DNA of 64,000 nt from Spirometra erinaceieuropaei. Lineage: Eukaryota > Platyhelminthes > Cestoda > Diphyllobothriidea > Diphyllobothriidae. Position 1 is the stretch's first letter. Every line of letters starts with the position of its first letter. This document shows positions 1-12,708 of this stretch, piece after piece. Position numbers and translations under genes: made by a program. The notes under the pieces are model-generated. The model was not told the DNA's origin, did no database searches, and worked only from the letters and a program-made list of their open reading frames with translations. Location of the stretch: contig CACRXP010000145.1 of the NCBI GenBank assembly GCA_902702965.1, positions 1,010,580-1,074,579 of the forward strand, in the 5' to 3' direction.

Positions 1-3000
1 ACCTATTTGGTTATCTACTCTCATGCTCTCTGCAATTTCCTACATGGGCTCTGAAGTTTGAGTCGTTAATATGATAACGGGCTTCATAGCTTGAGGAGCG
101 CTGCCCTCAGTGTGTCTGTTGAGTATTTAAACTGTTCCGAAAAAATAGAAATATCTAGAGACGTTTTTTGGGATGCAAAGGTTTTGTTTGCACCTAGCGT
201 TCCATGCAGATGCTATGCAGTCAAGAATTAATCTGCCTTATATTCACTTGGGACTGTAACTAGCACCGTAATAATGTGCGTTCAGTCCTGTAATTTGCTT
301 ACGGTAGCTTCTTCGTAGTTCTCAACCGCGTTCCGTACCACTTCAAGATGCTGCCTTGCGTTTTTGGTGGAGATAGACACAAAGGGGATGGGGTTTCGTT
401 CTAACGATTTAAAAACGGCTCCGGAATGTCGATTGGGATGAGTAGTGAACCCTGCATAAACATGCCATCATAAATAGGAAATAACGCAATGCCTGCAAAT
501 AAATGTTGCAATGTCTGGGGGAGTTGTTTGTCCGAATCCGTAGGCATTCGCAAAACGACACAAGTTTTTTTTATTATGTGCCAAAACGGGTGTAGTATAA
601 CTCATTTATGTGAAAAGCGAAGTCAGACTGTTGCAATTAGCACCCACAGATCAGTTTGTATTTTACCTGATGCCACAATTTATGCGGCTTCCCTTCCCAG
701 CCTAATCCTATAGGAATTCTGCTGACGTCTATTCCATTCGACCTGGCATATCATGCTGTTGTAAATGGTCGAGATATTCATCTCTTCCTCCAAATTTCAA
801 CTGTCTCAATTTTAAATAACAACTATTTTCGGATTTCCATTATTCTCCCATTCTCAGTATTTAAAATTCTTCTGCGAAACGTCTAAAATGATGTTTGTCA
901 AGAATATTGCAGTCGATTGTGCATTTGACATGAAAATTGGCAGCTCTTCTTGTCGAAGCCTAGTACACGACTGTCTCAATGCCTACCACATATAGGGGAT
1001 AAAGTGGGCATGGATTGACGTTGCAGCTGTACGGTCACTCCAGGTTCGTCGATGTGGGTGGATGGACGTTTGATAACTTCACAGTGACTGGACTACCCTC
1101 TAACCTCGACTACCTTCTGCTACTACATACACCGCCGCTACTTATAACGTCGGAAGATGTAGCCCAGGCGACACCGCCTGGGCTGTTCAATATCAGCGCA
1201 CCCCGTTAAGTCTCCGGGCAGGGAGGTTCCGTTATTGCCTGATTCCGTTGAGGTTAATTTAATAGCGGTAATTTTGCACACTGACGTCCGCATACGGCAA
1301 CTATTACGACCGTAATTATAGTGCGGATCCAGGGGACGGTTTGGATTTTTTCCGATCCCGCAATTTATGCGGCCTAGCTGATTTCTGCAGGCGACATGAC
1401 ACTGTCCACCCGAGCTGTAGGAGTTGCGAGTCGTCTTTATGTATTTCCGATGACCAATAGCATAGCACACTCTCCTCAGGTTTATTAATGCCACAGACAA
1501 AGTGAACAACGTTACGCATTCAGTACTGTGTGAGTGCAAGAGGGCTCTGTTAGAGAATATGTCGATTATGCGAACGCAACTCATGGAAAATGCAGGAGAT
1601 GTAATATACAGACTTTAGGAAGAGGTAAAACCGCGGACAGTGCTTCAAATTTGAGTAGGTTAGCAATTTGTAGAAATGTGGTGACCGAACTCCGGACGAC
1701 CAGCCCTACGTCAGATCCACCCAGTAACACATGCCTCTGGTCTTAATCTAAACGGTAATAATTTACCAAGCCCGTTTCTCTGAACACGAAATCTGATGTC
1801 TCGGTCAGCGTAAATCAGACAGGGCAAATGTGATTATGGCGATTACTCTCGGAAAAACAGAAATTTTCCCCCCTCCAAATGTTCGCCGTTGTATATCTAT
1901 ATAATCTTGTGCGTTACAGATTAGGTTCTTTTTCAAACAGCCACTACTTCCAGACATGCAGAAATAACCCAAAAATATTTATAATGCAGGCCATCAGGCG
2001 ACTACTTTAAATTTTAGCGTACAATAAATGCTTTTTATGCAGTTTACGTTTTGCTAATAAACCAGATAGAACCACAACGGACATCGAGTTTGACCCTCGG
2101 GAAGTGTTTTAGCATTTTTATGGCCGTTAATTAGAACATTTATATTTCCGAAATAGAGTTAAAAAGTAGGCAGATATAAAGAAACCTATCATAATGTGAA
2201 GAGTAAAGGGGATTTTATAATTTGCCTCAGTCTTTGACAGGAAAGTGCACGAACGGAAAAAAATGCCTTAAATTTCTCCCAGACTCCGCCTTGAAAAGGG
2301 CTAAAGCACGCGGACATCTACCTGCGAATTATCATGGCAAAGCGCGTTTTACAGGAAGATCAGGAGGATAGTTATTGCAGACCTCTGTTGTGAATCTGCC
2401 TTTTATTCGGCGGAGGGCGCATGTCTAGGTATGCATGGGAATATGATCAAACTGTTATCTGAAGAAAATAAGAACGCCGGAGGATCCACTGCATAGATAA
2501 ATGCTTTCAAACTATGCCATATTTTGGAAGCTTTGTTACCCACAAATAATGGGAGATTTCCTTCTGGCTATTCGTTTAGGAACACGGAAAACTGTGAAGT
2601 GTTCACTGTTACCTCAAGGGGGCATTGAGGCTCGACGGATTTTACCAGCCCTTGATGGTGCAGAGTAATTTTCTGGAAGGATTTTTCTGATGCATAAAAA
2701 TGACGTGTATCTGTTAACTCTATCTAAATTCCATTTCCAGTGTTCAAACTCGCGATGGGTGGCCTTACAAGCTCTTCTGTCTGTGATGCCCCTACCAACG
2801 AATTTGGCCAAAATCATTTTCGACCGGGCTAACCACATCTCTCACAGCGCAACGACGAAAGTCTTTACAGCAAGTTTCTACATATCCCTTTGCCAACCGT
2901 CATTAAGCTTCAAGTGATTGACTGGATACCATACCGTTATGCTGATTCTCGGAGGACATTTATCCCGAGGATTCCCTGCAGGGTTTTATTTACCCAACTG

Positions 3001-3026
3001 CTTGCATCAATTTGCATTACATACAT
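1..3026. other. AT-rich intergenic DNA, no gene recognised
   Basis: No open frame here shows a recognisable domain, codon pattern or splice structure. The frames present (for example 489-713 on plus and 1138-1584 on minus) are short, and several overlap on opposite strands. Bases about 2250-2460 are weakly similar to about 42330-42600 (shared blocks around 'aaagcac' and 'catctac'), so part of this stretch may be an old repeat copy. Otherwise I see nothing in it. Confidence 0.6.
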
Positions 3027-3027
3027 T

Positions 3028-3976
3028 CAGCGACTGATCTTATAAAATATTGACTAAATTCTGAAATGCGTTTTAAGTTAGTAAGGTTTGCTTAATTGTA
3101 ATTGTGCTTTTAGTTATTCGGCGGCATAGCCCCACGATATTTCAGTCAAGCCAGGATATCGGCCTTTGAATACATTTTTTCGACAGTCTGCGAAAAATGA
3201 CACTCGGCAGAAAATGACTACTTACTTAATATGAATATTTTCCATTGGTTTTCGATGTTCCCATAAGTCAAAATATATTTTTTAGAAAATAGGATCGACA
3301 TTATAATTTCTTGTACCGATTGGGCAGGAAATCACATAATGTTTAAAGTTCCTACTCGAATGAAATGCATCTATTGGTTTTAAAAGTGGGTAAGTGTGAG
3401 GATTTATAAGATCGTGAAATTCCGGTCCAAATAGCATCCTACCTGTCCGTTTAAGGATGATCATTATGAAGTACACGAAAAAGGCCAAATCTACTACGAA
3501 CTTTTATAGCATAGAAGAATGTGTGGAGTTCCTCATATGTGAGGCATACAGTCTGTAGACTGCAAGACCTAAGCCCAAATACTGCTACAGGTCGAGCTCG
3601 AAATTTGGGAATTCAAAACCTTTTTTAAAACCTATATAAACGATTCCTCCGAGTACAAACTTTTCGAAAGATGTGATTTTCCACCAAATCCGTGCAGAAA
3701 ATCTTATGGTTGACCATGTCCTCTGTAAACTATTTTGCAATTTATAAAGTCATTGAAAATCAATAAAAAAATAATACGAAGTATGTAGTCATTTTATTCC
3801 GAGGGCCATTTTTGCGGGCGGTCAAAAAAAGTGTATTTAAAAGCCGTTATCCTGGCGTGACTGAGATATAATGGGGCTATTTTGCGGTAAAATCAAAAGC
3901 ACAACCGCACTTAAATCAATGTTATTAACTAAAACGGATTTCAGTCAACATTTAATGAGATCGGTCGCTAACGGCC
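3028..3976. mobile_element. Palindromic TA-flanked MITE, decayed copy (FB-A)
   Basis: The oldest looking of six copies in this window of a long-inverted-repeat element. The left end starts near 'cagcgactgatct' and runs into 'aaattctgaaatgcg', the conserved sub-terminal block. The internal landmark 'aaaatgactacttac' at about 3205 reappears inverted at about 3780 ('gtatgtagtcatttt'). The right end carries 'catttaatgag', a version of the family's 'catttcatgag'. It has no transposase frame and is judged non-autonomous. Both ends are approximate because the copy is heavily mutated. Confidence 0.6.
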
Positions 3977-5195
3977 CGAAAATTTAGTTTTCTCGTTTGA
4001 CACGAAGTTTCGCGTTTTTGGCAGTTACGCGTTCCTTGGAATGGGTCCTGTTTCTTACCAAAGAGACGTTCCTTTGAAGGCTACTCTTGTGTTTTCGTCT
4101 AAGTGAATGTTTTTACTTACAATCTGGAGCTTCGTTGCATGCATGCCAGTCGGTTTCAAATTCGTGGGAAACTTTTCGTCAACTAACGTGTATTTCACGA
4201 TTTGCGCCATCAGTGGTTTAGAGAAATCACCAGATTTCGTGGAGATGGAAGCCCTCGTTTTCTTCAAGTGGAAAATATAATAACGACGTGTTTTCGTACA
4301 CAATGGTTATAAACGTGATGTTTCCATGTGATTTCCCAAAATACGAAGGCATTCACAGGGACATCGCGAAGCCAAACATTCGTGGTGATGTATGCACGCA
4401 TGAGGGACTTGACATTGGCATTTGGTTGCGTGTTCATTCAAAATGGTTTTATCCGATCATATTCTCCAGCTAGAAATGTGTAGAATGTTTTCCGGTAATA
4501 CTTCATGTATTCTGACACTTAATACAGCTGAGGCGAATGTTTTCACTAAAGGTGTCTATACAGAACGTGATCTATCTTATAAAATATGATAACAGTAACT
4601 GATGCGAGAATTTCTGAACGTCTTAACCGTTGCGCATTTTGTTTGCTCATCCAGCCACTTCAGTGAAATGTCCTTTTCTTGTGCGTAAATTGTGTTCATG
4701 TAGTTATATCAAGCAAACTGTTTATAAGTTTTAGCGAAGATGGACATTGCGATATATTCATGCAATTTCCTATGCAAATAACTGTCCTTGACTTCGTTTG
4801 GGCATCTGAGGGGGTTTGTCATTGAAAGGAGAGTCATTTACTCGCGAATGTTTAAATAAACAGAGGTTGCCGGACTTTGAAATTTGTTTTTTGTCCGATG
4901 CTAACTGTGGTAATCAACTTGCTTACATAAGAGTTATTTTAAGGAAAACAGATGTTTTATCGACTTTTAGAAATCATATTAGCATTTCTGTGCGATATGG
5001 TGCCCTGCAGTGAAGCAATAACGCACACAGGGAATCCATAGTTTAAATAGGCCGAAATTGTTCCGCCGCCTGAAAAAGTTTACGTGGTGCCATAGAAATG
5101 ACCACCACCAGATGGGCAGTTCCAGTTTTAAACATAGGAAACATTATCTATTGCGTAGTCTAGCTTCTATACATACCTTATTCAGAAATAGAACG
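3977..5195. other. Intergenic DNA, nothing recognised
   Basis: This stretch has short frames on both strands (4055-4303 minus, 4288-4473 plus, 4816-5013 plus), none with a recognisable motif. No tandem repeat or element end was found. Confidence 0.55.
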
Positions 5196-5199
5196 AGGG

Positions 5200-5990
5200 A
5201 AACATCAAAATTTGCAGCAAAATATCAGTATTTATATGGACACGCTGCCGTGCATTCGTGATCGCAAAATGGAGTCTAAAAACCAGCAAAACAGTGGAAA
5301 TGGCCGCTATATATAGCGAAAGGCATGCTCTTACGTTTATGTAAAAAATATTAGCATTGCTTGAAAACGTGAGAGAAACCGCCAAAATTGTCAAGGGTTT
5401 TTTGGCCTCACCATACAAAATGCAAAGCACATAGAGATCTGTCAACAAAGTGCAGTATTAAAACACTGATTAAATAGGTAACTTATAAGAGAGGGTTTCC
5501 TAATTGACCGAAGGCAAATTTGCTGTTGACTTTCGTTGTGGACTGTCACTACATTCGAAAATGAAGTTTTATGTTTGAATGAGTCTTCAAATATGAACCA
5601 AACAACATCCTTCATGGAAAAGAGCGCCCACACACTCGCTAATTCGGCAAATGCCAGCAAAAGTATCTTATTTTAAAGCCTTTAACAGATACGTGATACA
5701 GAATCTGTTTATGTGGGCGATCGGGAGAAAACACTGAAAATCATGAAGTATTCAGCAATATTTCAAGGCCGATCTGAAACTCGACGTAGTCCAGAACGAA
5801 CGAAAAGTGCAAATTAATTTAACGGAAGAAAAGCTCTCTCTATAAACACAAAATGGTATGTTTACGATTACGCCTGTCAATTCTATTTAAATTTATTAGT
5901 TAGCGATCGGCCTGGCAGCATGTGACCTTATGGAAACGTTTGGTCCTACGACGTCCCCATCGGTGAAATCAAGCAAACTCCCGTTTCTCC
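5200..5990. repeat. Unnamed old dispersed repeat, copy X1
   Basis: This stretch is collinear with about 9800-10575 and 42500-42855. Shared landmarks in the same order are a block like 'gaatatgacccaaac' (here 'caaatatgaaccaaac' near 5590), a block like 'gagtattcactgatatttc' (here near 5745) and a block like 'aagtcaatcgaactcc' (here near 5965). The three copies differ by many substitutions, so the family is old. No coding capacity was recognised; the minus-strand frames at 5182-5448 and 5442-5660 have no known domain. Element type and orientation are unknown. Confidence 0.45.
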
Positions 5991-6430
5991 CGTTAAACCG
6001 CATCTCATTAAACTCAAACGAGTCAAGAATACTACGAATCCCTGAAAACTGTTTCGGAATCTATACTCAGAATGTAGGCTGTTGGCAAACCCCCACATAT
6101 GAAATTACACCAATTCCTAAAGGATATTTAGGTGAAAACTTCACTAAAACACTATTTTAGACATAATTTACTTTGTCTTTTCATATTTACTTCGCTTTTT
6201 GCGGGAGAAAACATTATTTACATCTAAAAACTATGTTTAATAAATTGCAGCCATTTTTGAAGCTTTTGGGATTTTGCGCCTTTTAAAAAACGGCATTTCG
6301 AAGCAACACGACATTGCCTTTAGTATTACTTTTATGTTTTTAATTCTTTCAAAGTTGTACTTAATTAACATAGATATTGAATCCATGAATTCCTGTCGGT
6401 TTGCGAGTGATTGGCAACCATTCGTAAATT
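5991..6430. other. Intergenic DNA, nothing recognised
   Basis: AT-rich sequence between an old repeat and a decayed Penelope-like fragment. The short plus-strand frame 5930-6160 overlaps the repeat and has no recognisable motif. Confidence 0.5.
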
Positions 6431-6439
6431 TCGACCCCC

Positions 6440-7110
6440 TTCATGAATAATGTCACCTACTGTATAGGCAGGAAAGAAGCCTGTTCGGTCGCCGCGACCA
6501 GGTTATGCTGAACGGTTATCTGAAGGCGTTCATAAGCTGATGCTCACATGTTCGTCACCGGAGAACCCAACCGAAAAGAGCACCTTTTGTATGACCTACT
6601 CTGCCATACACCAAGGACGTGCCAAAACTGACCGACACATTGCTGCCGGACTAGATATTGGAATTGAACGCCGATCAAATCGAGGTGGGCAAACGAATGT
6701 AGTATATTGTATCCCGTACCTAAACTGTTCTTGTAATTACATAGGTCAGGCTGAATACATGCTCTGACTGCGCATGCCCAACCACCGGCTGGCTGCGCGA
6801 CGCGGTGACAGATTATTACAAGTGACTGTACGAAACGGATCGCGAACTTCACAAGACTAATCGTCCGCACCAGAAGCAAGACAAGCCATGAATTAATTGA
6901 AGTCTGGACCTCGGATGAGAACGCAGTAAACCGACGTATCGATCTGGTCTCAGTACGCAGAGCCCTGCGCAGTCACCTACAGACTGGCGTTACTAACGTT
7001 TGATTGGTTCATCCCCTCTATAACTATTGCTAGTTCTGTTGCTATTTTTATCCCCCTGTCGATGGATTCCTGCACGAGTTCCAATCCTCAGACAAAGAAA
7101 TAAATGGTTC
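6440..7110 (+). pseudogene. Decayed Penelope-like element, GIY-YIG part
   Basis: A broken remnant of a PLE 3' region. The clearest piece is at about 6696-6750, which reads VVYCIPYLNCSCNYIGQ. This is the GIY-YIG endonuclease start, with the Cys-x-Cys spacer typical of PLEs between the two tyrosine motifs. Just upstream, in another frame, 'LPYTKDVPKL' matches the linker seen as LPYVKN in the copy at 55.7 kb. Downstream the helix with 'RRGDRL' and a 'SHELIEVW'-like stretch follow in shifted frames. Several frameshifts and stops make it non-functional. A decayed hammerhead-like sequence follows at about 7055-7100. This copy is far more diverged than those at 24.2 and 55.7 kb and belongs to a different PLE lineage. 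Confidence 0.6.
7054..7098 (+). other. Decayed hammerhead ribozyme remnant
   Basis: This has the layout of the hammerheads at 24629 and 56505: a broken 'ctgtcgatggattc' (intact form 'ctgatgatggattc'), a six-base loop 'ctgcac', a partial return stem 'gagttcc', and a broken core ending 'cctcag' (intact form 'cgtcag'). Core bases are mutated, so it should not cleave. Its position after a decayed GIY-YIG frame is what is expected of a PLE pLTR. Confidence 0.45.
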
Positions 7111-9790
7111 CGACGACGGAACAGCGCTTTTTCTCCCTAATTATAGTAGTCTGGTTAAATTCCTCACTCTAGATTGTAGAAGATCTGCTGCCAAAAGGTC
7201 ACGGTGTGGGTCAACTTCACTTTTCGTGGAATTACTGTATCAAAGGGTTTTGATACTCGAAACTGTCATGCAGAAACGGTAAATTCGGCAGTATTAAATA
7301 TTAGGGCCGTTTTCCGACAGACTGGTGTACTTTTAATCCGATGGAACGTTAATGCATTTTTCCGGAATTGCATTGTCAGTTTAAATTAGAATGAATACGG
7401 TTCAGAACGGACAGCTTCTGGAGGTATTGCAAAATCTCTGAGATCTTACCGCCCTTGGGTTCTGCGTTTAGTAATGCTCGAAAGAGAAAGATTTCGACAG
7501 AAAACTACAGACATGGAGGAATCTAACGTTTACAAACTATATGAGATGCCGACTACTTTCAGGTTGACTTCTGTCTTACAGTCCACAGGACATCTGAAAG
7601 AATATTTTATGTATAAGCTCGTGCTGCCTGTCGACATAGTAATCTTCATGCATTGCGAAAACGGTCAGATATCTTGGGCTGTAGACAAAAAAGTTTTCTG
7701 TTTTTGAATTTGAATAATCGGCTTATTACCGAAGTTTATCTGGAAATTTTTGTTGTATCTGTTGCAGTTTAAACTATACTCCTTTCGACACCGATCTTTC
7801 ATTTTTTTCGCACCAGCAGACTAAGGTTCTTTCGAAACTTTACCCAGAAACCGACTATTCGGATGCCTGTTTACGTCTACTGATCATCCATTACGAAAAA
7901 TAACTGTTTAAGATACTCCCATTTAAATGATAGATTTAGTTTTTAATGAACAAACTAATATTAACTACACAGTCCATTTTGTGACTACCATATAGAAAGA
8001 ACTTTATCAGACGACTATCTCAGTTTTTTCAAAAAATGCCTCAACTGTGGCCAAATGTATGTATAACGGAGTTCCTTGTATTTCATGGTGATATGTTCAA
8101 AACTGCACAAAAATTTTAGCTTAACCCTGCTCGTCTGCCCCTTTTGTGTAGAACGGCAAACGCTTAGTATAAACGATGGCGAGGACGGACAAGAATTTTC
8201 ACCCTGATTCGAACATCCACTATTAGTGATATGTAGGGTTTGATAAACTGAGGAATATTCTGTTTAAGATGAAGTTACTAGGAGCCAAGTTTTGGCGTAG
8301 TAGACAAACATTTGTTCTTAAGAATAACATTAAGCTCTTATTCAATGCATGTTTCCACCTACTTTCTCGGTTTGGTAAAACGGCAAACTCGCAGGTAGAA
8401 AGCGTCGGTTTCGGTTACGGTCAGCATCAGTCTCCGAGAGATTGCATTTATTGGCCAGCCTTTTTGGTCTCACGTTTGCATTCATCCAAAGAGAATAAAA
8501 GCTTTGTAAATTTTACCGTCCTTTTGTACGAAGTTCATTCACTCATCGTTGACTGGGCGTGGCTGTGTAGTGCAGTATATCCATGTGTAATGTCCATATA
8601 ACGGATACTTAATTAATCTACTGTTTGATTTCCCGGCATCGTACATCAAGGTAATCCGGGGAGTCGGCAACCTGGTTTGATTGGATTTGGCCCAGATAGA
8701 GTCACCATCTGCACATTAGACCTTAGGCATTCATCCCAAAATGAAACAGGCAAAAGACCGACTGGACCAACTTTTTTATAAACATAACGATCTCAAGTAA
8801 ATTTCCACTCTGATGGGGAAAACGAGCCCGAGGTCGAAACTTCAGATAAATATATCAGCTTCTCAAGGGAACGAAATTTTGATTCTCCTCTTCTTCCACG
8901 TATTGTTGTATTGAGTTTGTTTCTAGAGCACGAATACTCCTCCCAAGCATTCGTTTTCACGGAGTAATCTGCAAAGCATTTATTGTGTTGCCCTTATTTG
9001 GGAAATGTGTGGAAACTTCAAAATAGCCCATATTTGCATTTCAGAAGTTAAAAAGCGTTTCGAACTGACTGGTCATCCGTTCAAACACTTCATTTCCTGA
9101 TCTCTCGCTCTCAGCAGTTACTCACGGCTCTAATACTCGTAGTTATTAATGCGCATAACAGGTCAATACACTACTTAAATCTTTCGTTGCATAAAAGTTG
9201 CCTAAAAATAGGCCAACATTATTGGCAATGAAGGCAGTTTTTGAGCCAACGTGGAAAATTTCATCAGTCCTTTGCAAACGAGAGGAAACAACCAATTCTT
9301 TTGCACTGTGTGATCCAAATAAGTTCTTTTGGTCCCACAGTTACTGAAAAAGCACAAAATTGCACATACTCATAGGCATCGAAGGCACTGAAGAATACTG
9401 CAGCTTATTTATGTCGGACGAAAATAATGCTACTTCTTGCTTTTATTTAAATGTCTTAACGTTATCCATTGCTGCAAATTATAGCGCATGCGAGGAGCTT
9501 TGATGTAAAAGGGATTAAAGACAGAGACGAATGTTCGCTTTTGCGCAACTATGAGACTGGTCGAACACGTCGCATAAGGTAAAACTCACACAGAAGTCAG
9601 TTTTTTAAAGCCTGAAATTATAATGAAGGAAAATGTAAACTGTTAATCCGCCTTTTTGAAATTCGGCTTACTGAGGCATAGAAGGCTTCAAGACATTCCG
9701 TCTGCACTAAGAGCAATAAACCTCTCTGCTCTTAAACTCCTCAAGGGACATGGTATAAGGACTATTAAGCCAGACGAAATCCCCTAGACC
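7111..9790. other. AT-rich intergenic DNA, no gene recognised
   Basis: This stretch contains short plus-strand frames (7204-7389, 7474-7707, 8269-8601). The last, 110 codons, is the longest but has no recognisable domain. No repeats with clear ends were found. Confidence 0.55.
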
Positions 9791-9799
9791 TGCAGAATA

Positions 9800-10575
9800 A
9801 TAGCAGGTTGAGCAGTATTTACGTATTGATATGAACACCATGAGGTGCATCTATAATCGCAGGACGAAGTCTAAAAGTATACAGTGATAACGAGTCAAGC
9901 AAGTTACTTCGTTCATGACAGGAAAAGCAACCGTATTTGTTGAGGAAGTGCATGAGCTGGCCAAACGTTTCAATTTCTTCTCCACGTTACCACTGAAAAC
10001 AGTGAGTACGTGAACATTTGTCAGAAAAAACCTATTATAACGCTTTTTGAAGAGGCAACTCATTAGAGAAGGTTGCCCAGTCGATCACGATTATATTAAT
10101 CGCTGGCCTTCGTTGTGAACATTAATTTTTTCGGTCGGGGTTTTATAGTGTTGAGAATACAAGAATATGACCCAAACATTCATCGGCATAAAAAGAACGT
10201 TCGTGGGTTCTGTGCTTTGGTAATTTTTTTCAGAAAGTGTCTTAGGTTAAAGCTTTTGATAAAACCACGTTAAAAACCAATCTTCTGGACAGTCGACTGA
10301 GAGCACTGTAAACCGAAGAGTATTCACTGATATTTCAAGGACATTCCGAAATTCAATGACTTCTACCAACTACAAAAACCACGAAGTGGTTTTTGCGAAA
10401 GAAAGCTCACTTGATATACAACAAATGGCGTACTGAAAATTGCATCTGGTAACTTAACTTCGAATTTTTGTTCACTGATTGCTATCTTGACACCAAATCT
10501 TATGCCAAATTTTATTTGTGTGACGTTTCTATCCGCGAAGTCAATCGAACTCCTCTTTGTTACAGTGAACCGAAT
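9800..10575. repeat. Unnamed old dispersed repeat, copy X2
   Basis: Collinear with 5200-5990 and with about 42500-42855. Landmarks are 'aatcgcaggacgaagtct' near 9855 (compare 'gatcgcaaaatggagtct' near 5261), 'agaatatgacccaaac' near 10163, 'gagtattcactgatatttc' near 10318, and 'gaagtcaatcgaactcc' near 10537. No protein domain is visible in the minus-strand frames 9851-10063 or 10363-10617. Confidence 0.45.
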
Positions 10576-10972
10576 ATAGAATAGTGCAAAAATAAGAAAA
10601 TCACATCGAATCCTCATGTCACAATTTTTGAAAACGTAATCAGAACACTAGACAGTTGAGAAACGGCTACTCTGCATAATATACTCATTCTTGCAGAATA
10701 TTTAACTGCAGACGGCATAGGAAGACAGTTTATAAAAGTTATTGTTCTATGAGTGTTTCACTTAATTGTTTGCATGGACAGGCTTTATGAACATCTGACA
10801 ATGAATTCTGTTCGTCTGACACGAACTTTCGCGTTGTCGACCTTACCGCTTTTTAGTCAAAAGTTATTTCTAACCGATGTAATATTACTTCTAACATTTT
10901 TCCAATATGCTAATATAAATAAGGATAGTTCGCTTTTAATTGAGAATTTTGATTTCCATATTTGGGCATGGC
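10576..10972. other. Intergenic DNA, nothing recognised
   Basis: A 79-codon plus-strand frame (10753-10992) runs into the terminal repeat of the next element and has no recognisable motif. Confidence 0.5.
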
Positions 10973-11550
10973 GGTCAGATGTGGTTATGTAGCCGCACCT
11001 GAGATAAACAAACCCCAGCCACCTGTAATACGGGACCGGTGGTAATAGGGGTTTTTACAGGTGGGACCGGGAACGCACAGGCGACGAGGTCAGGTAATTG
11101 CATGCAGAAGAAAAACTATTGGGAATGCGCGGTTGTACATTGAGTGCTTGAGAAATAGCTGCCCTGACCCTTAAATCTAACCCCTAACCCTAACCCCTAA
11201 CCATAACCCCTAACACGGAGACCTAGTCCCTAGGCCTAACCCTTAACCCTAAGCCCTAACCCCGACCCCATTTCCCCGACCTTGACCTTAGCCCTAATCC
11301 TTCAACCGTAAGCCAAACCCTGAAACATCCAACGCGAATGTTAGAAGGAGACGACAGGCCGGAAGTCAAGATGGGCCACTGGCGGTGGGCCAAACAAGGT
11401 AGGCACGGCAACAAAGGAACAAGGTCGCCAACAGAATACACACCGCAAGGCGCAGCAGCACCATGCCAACGTAATCACACCAACTTAAAATAATTCAGTC
11501 GATCAACAGTATTGTGTCTATAGGGTGCGGCCACATAATCACATCTTACC
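10973..11550. mobile_element. TIR element with internal CCCTAA-like tract, copy T1
   Basis: The left end reads GGTCAGATGTGGTTATGT and the inverted right end reads GGTAAGATGTGATTATGT. Both continue into a GCCGCACC block, giving terminal inverted repeats of about 28 bp. Bases 10990-11150 match, inverted, about 32950-33120 in copy T2 over more than 150 bp (shared landmarks include 'gaaaaactattggga' and 'ggcgacgaggtca'). A degenerate CCCTAA tract lies inside at about 11165-11275. No transposase is encoded, so this is a MITE-like element. I found no clear target-site duplication for this copy. Confidence 0.7.
11165..11275. repeat. Telomere-like CCCTAA minisatellite inside a TIR element
   Basis: A run of variants of 'ccctaaccctaaccc', including 'cccctaaccataacccc' and 'cttaaccctaagccc'. 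TTAGGG is the metazoan telomere unit. Here the tract is degenerate, interstitial, and sits inside an element with its own terminal repeats, so it is not a chromosome end. Confidence 0.8.
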
Positions 11551-11777
11551 GGACTGGCTTCCAGTTAGAGATTTTTGTTAATATAAGCTCATTTTATGCG
11601 CTATGGAACCCATTGTATATTTGTCGATTTGTCCGCAGATTGTCACTTCAGCAGTTGGAGGGTTCCTTTCGGTTTTGATTTGTCTCTTATCAGGTTGGTC
11701 TTCATTTGACTAAAATGTGATTGCTTACCAAAATCAGCATGGTTGTCTAAGAAGAGAGTCCGGGCCTACAATACCTA

Positions 11778-12708
11778 CAGTGAGTGACCGATCTCATGAA
11801 ATGTTGGCTGAATTTCTGAAATGCGTTTTCGATTGGGAAGGATTACTTGGTCACGTTTGTAATACTGATTATCTTAAGGCATACTCTTATAACATTTCGG
11901 ACTCGGCAGGATGTCGGCTTTTAAATGCACTTCTTTTCAATCTCCTGTAGAAGGCGTACTCGGTAAAAAATGACTACTTAAGCAGCATACATTTTTCCCA
12001 TTGATTTTCGATGGTCTTGAAAATTCAAATATATTTTATAAAAACCACAAACAAAAATGTGCTTCCTTTTAGTCAATCAATAGAGAATCACGTCTTTTTT
12101 ATATTTTATACTAAAAGGAGTATAATTAGGTTTTAAAAATGTTTTCTAATTTCCGAATAATTTAAAGCCTGATCATTCGCTGCATTAGCCCTTACTGATT
12201 TCACTCTACAAGGTGCATGCGTTCCGCGTAAAGAAAATCACATATTTTTCTATGCCATTAAAGAGATATCAAACAGAGTCCATAAAAATTTGCAATGGAT
12301 GCGGACCATGTTGTACATTTCATGAGGAGCAGTGGTAAACGGCCAGGTATGATGCTATGCGAAAGGACATTTCGCTGTCTTAAAAAGTCTCATAATTATA
12401 AACTTTTTAAAACCTAATAATACTCCTTTCGTAAGTATAAAATATAAAGAAGACGTGATTCTCTATTGATTGACTAAAAGAAAGCTTATTTTTGTTTATG
12501 GTTTCTATAAAATATATTTGAATTTTCAAGACCATCGAAAATCAATGGGAAAAATGCATGCTACTTAAGTAGTCATTTTTTTCCGAGTACGCTTTCTACA
12601 GGAGATTGAAAAGAAGTGTACTTGACGTGAGATTAAATGCCCTGTTCTTAGCCGTTATTTACAACAAAGCCTAGATGTATTGGAGAAATGTTAATTAGCA
12701 TATGCAGT
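11778..12708. mobile_element. Palindromic TA-flanked MITE (FB-B)
   Basis: The left end CAGTGAG is preceded by TA at 11776-11777. It is followed by 'ctcatgaaatgttgg' and 'ttctgaaatgcgttttcg', the family's sub-terminal blocks. The two arms are inverted copies: 'atgactacttaag' with 'cattgattttcgatgg' near 11970-12015 reappears inverted near 12530-12580, and 'gagaatcacgtctt' near 12087 reappears inverted near 12450. The arms flank a single-copy centre. No transposase frame is present. The right end is decayed, so its coordinate is approximate. Confidence 0.7.

Noticed and set aside
11165..11275. True telomere or subtelomere end
   Set aside because: The tract is degenerate, short, internal to a TIR element, and has non-telomeric DNA on both sides.
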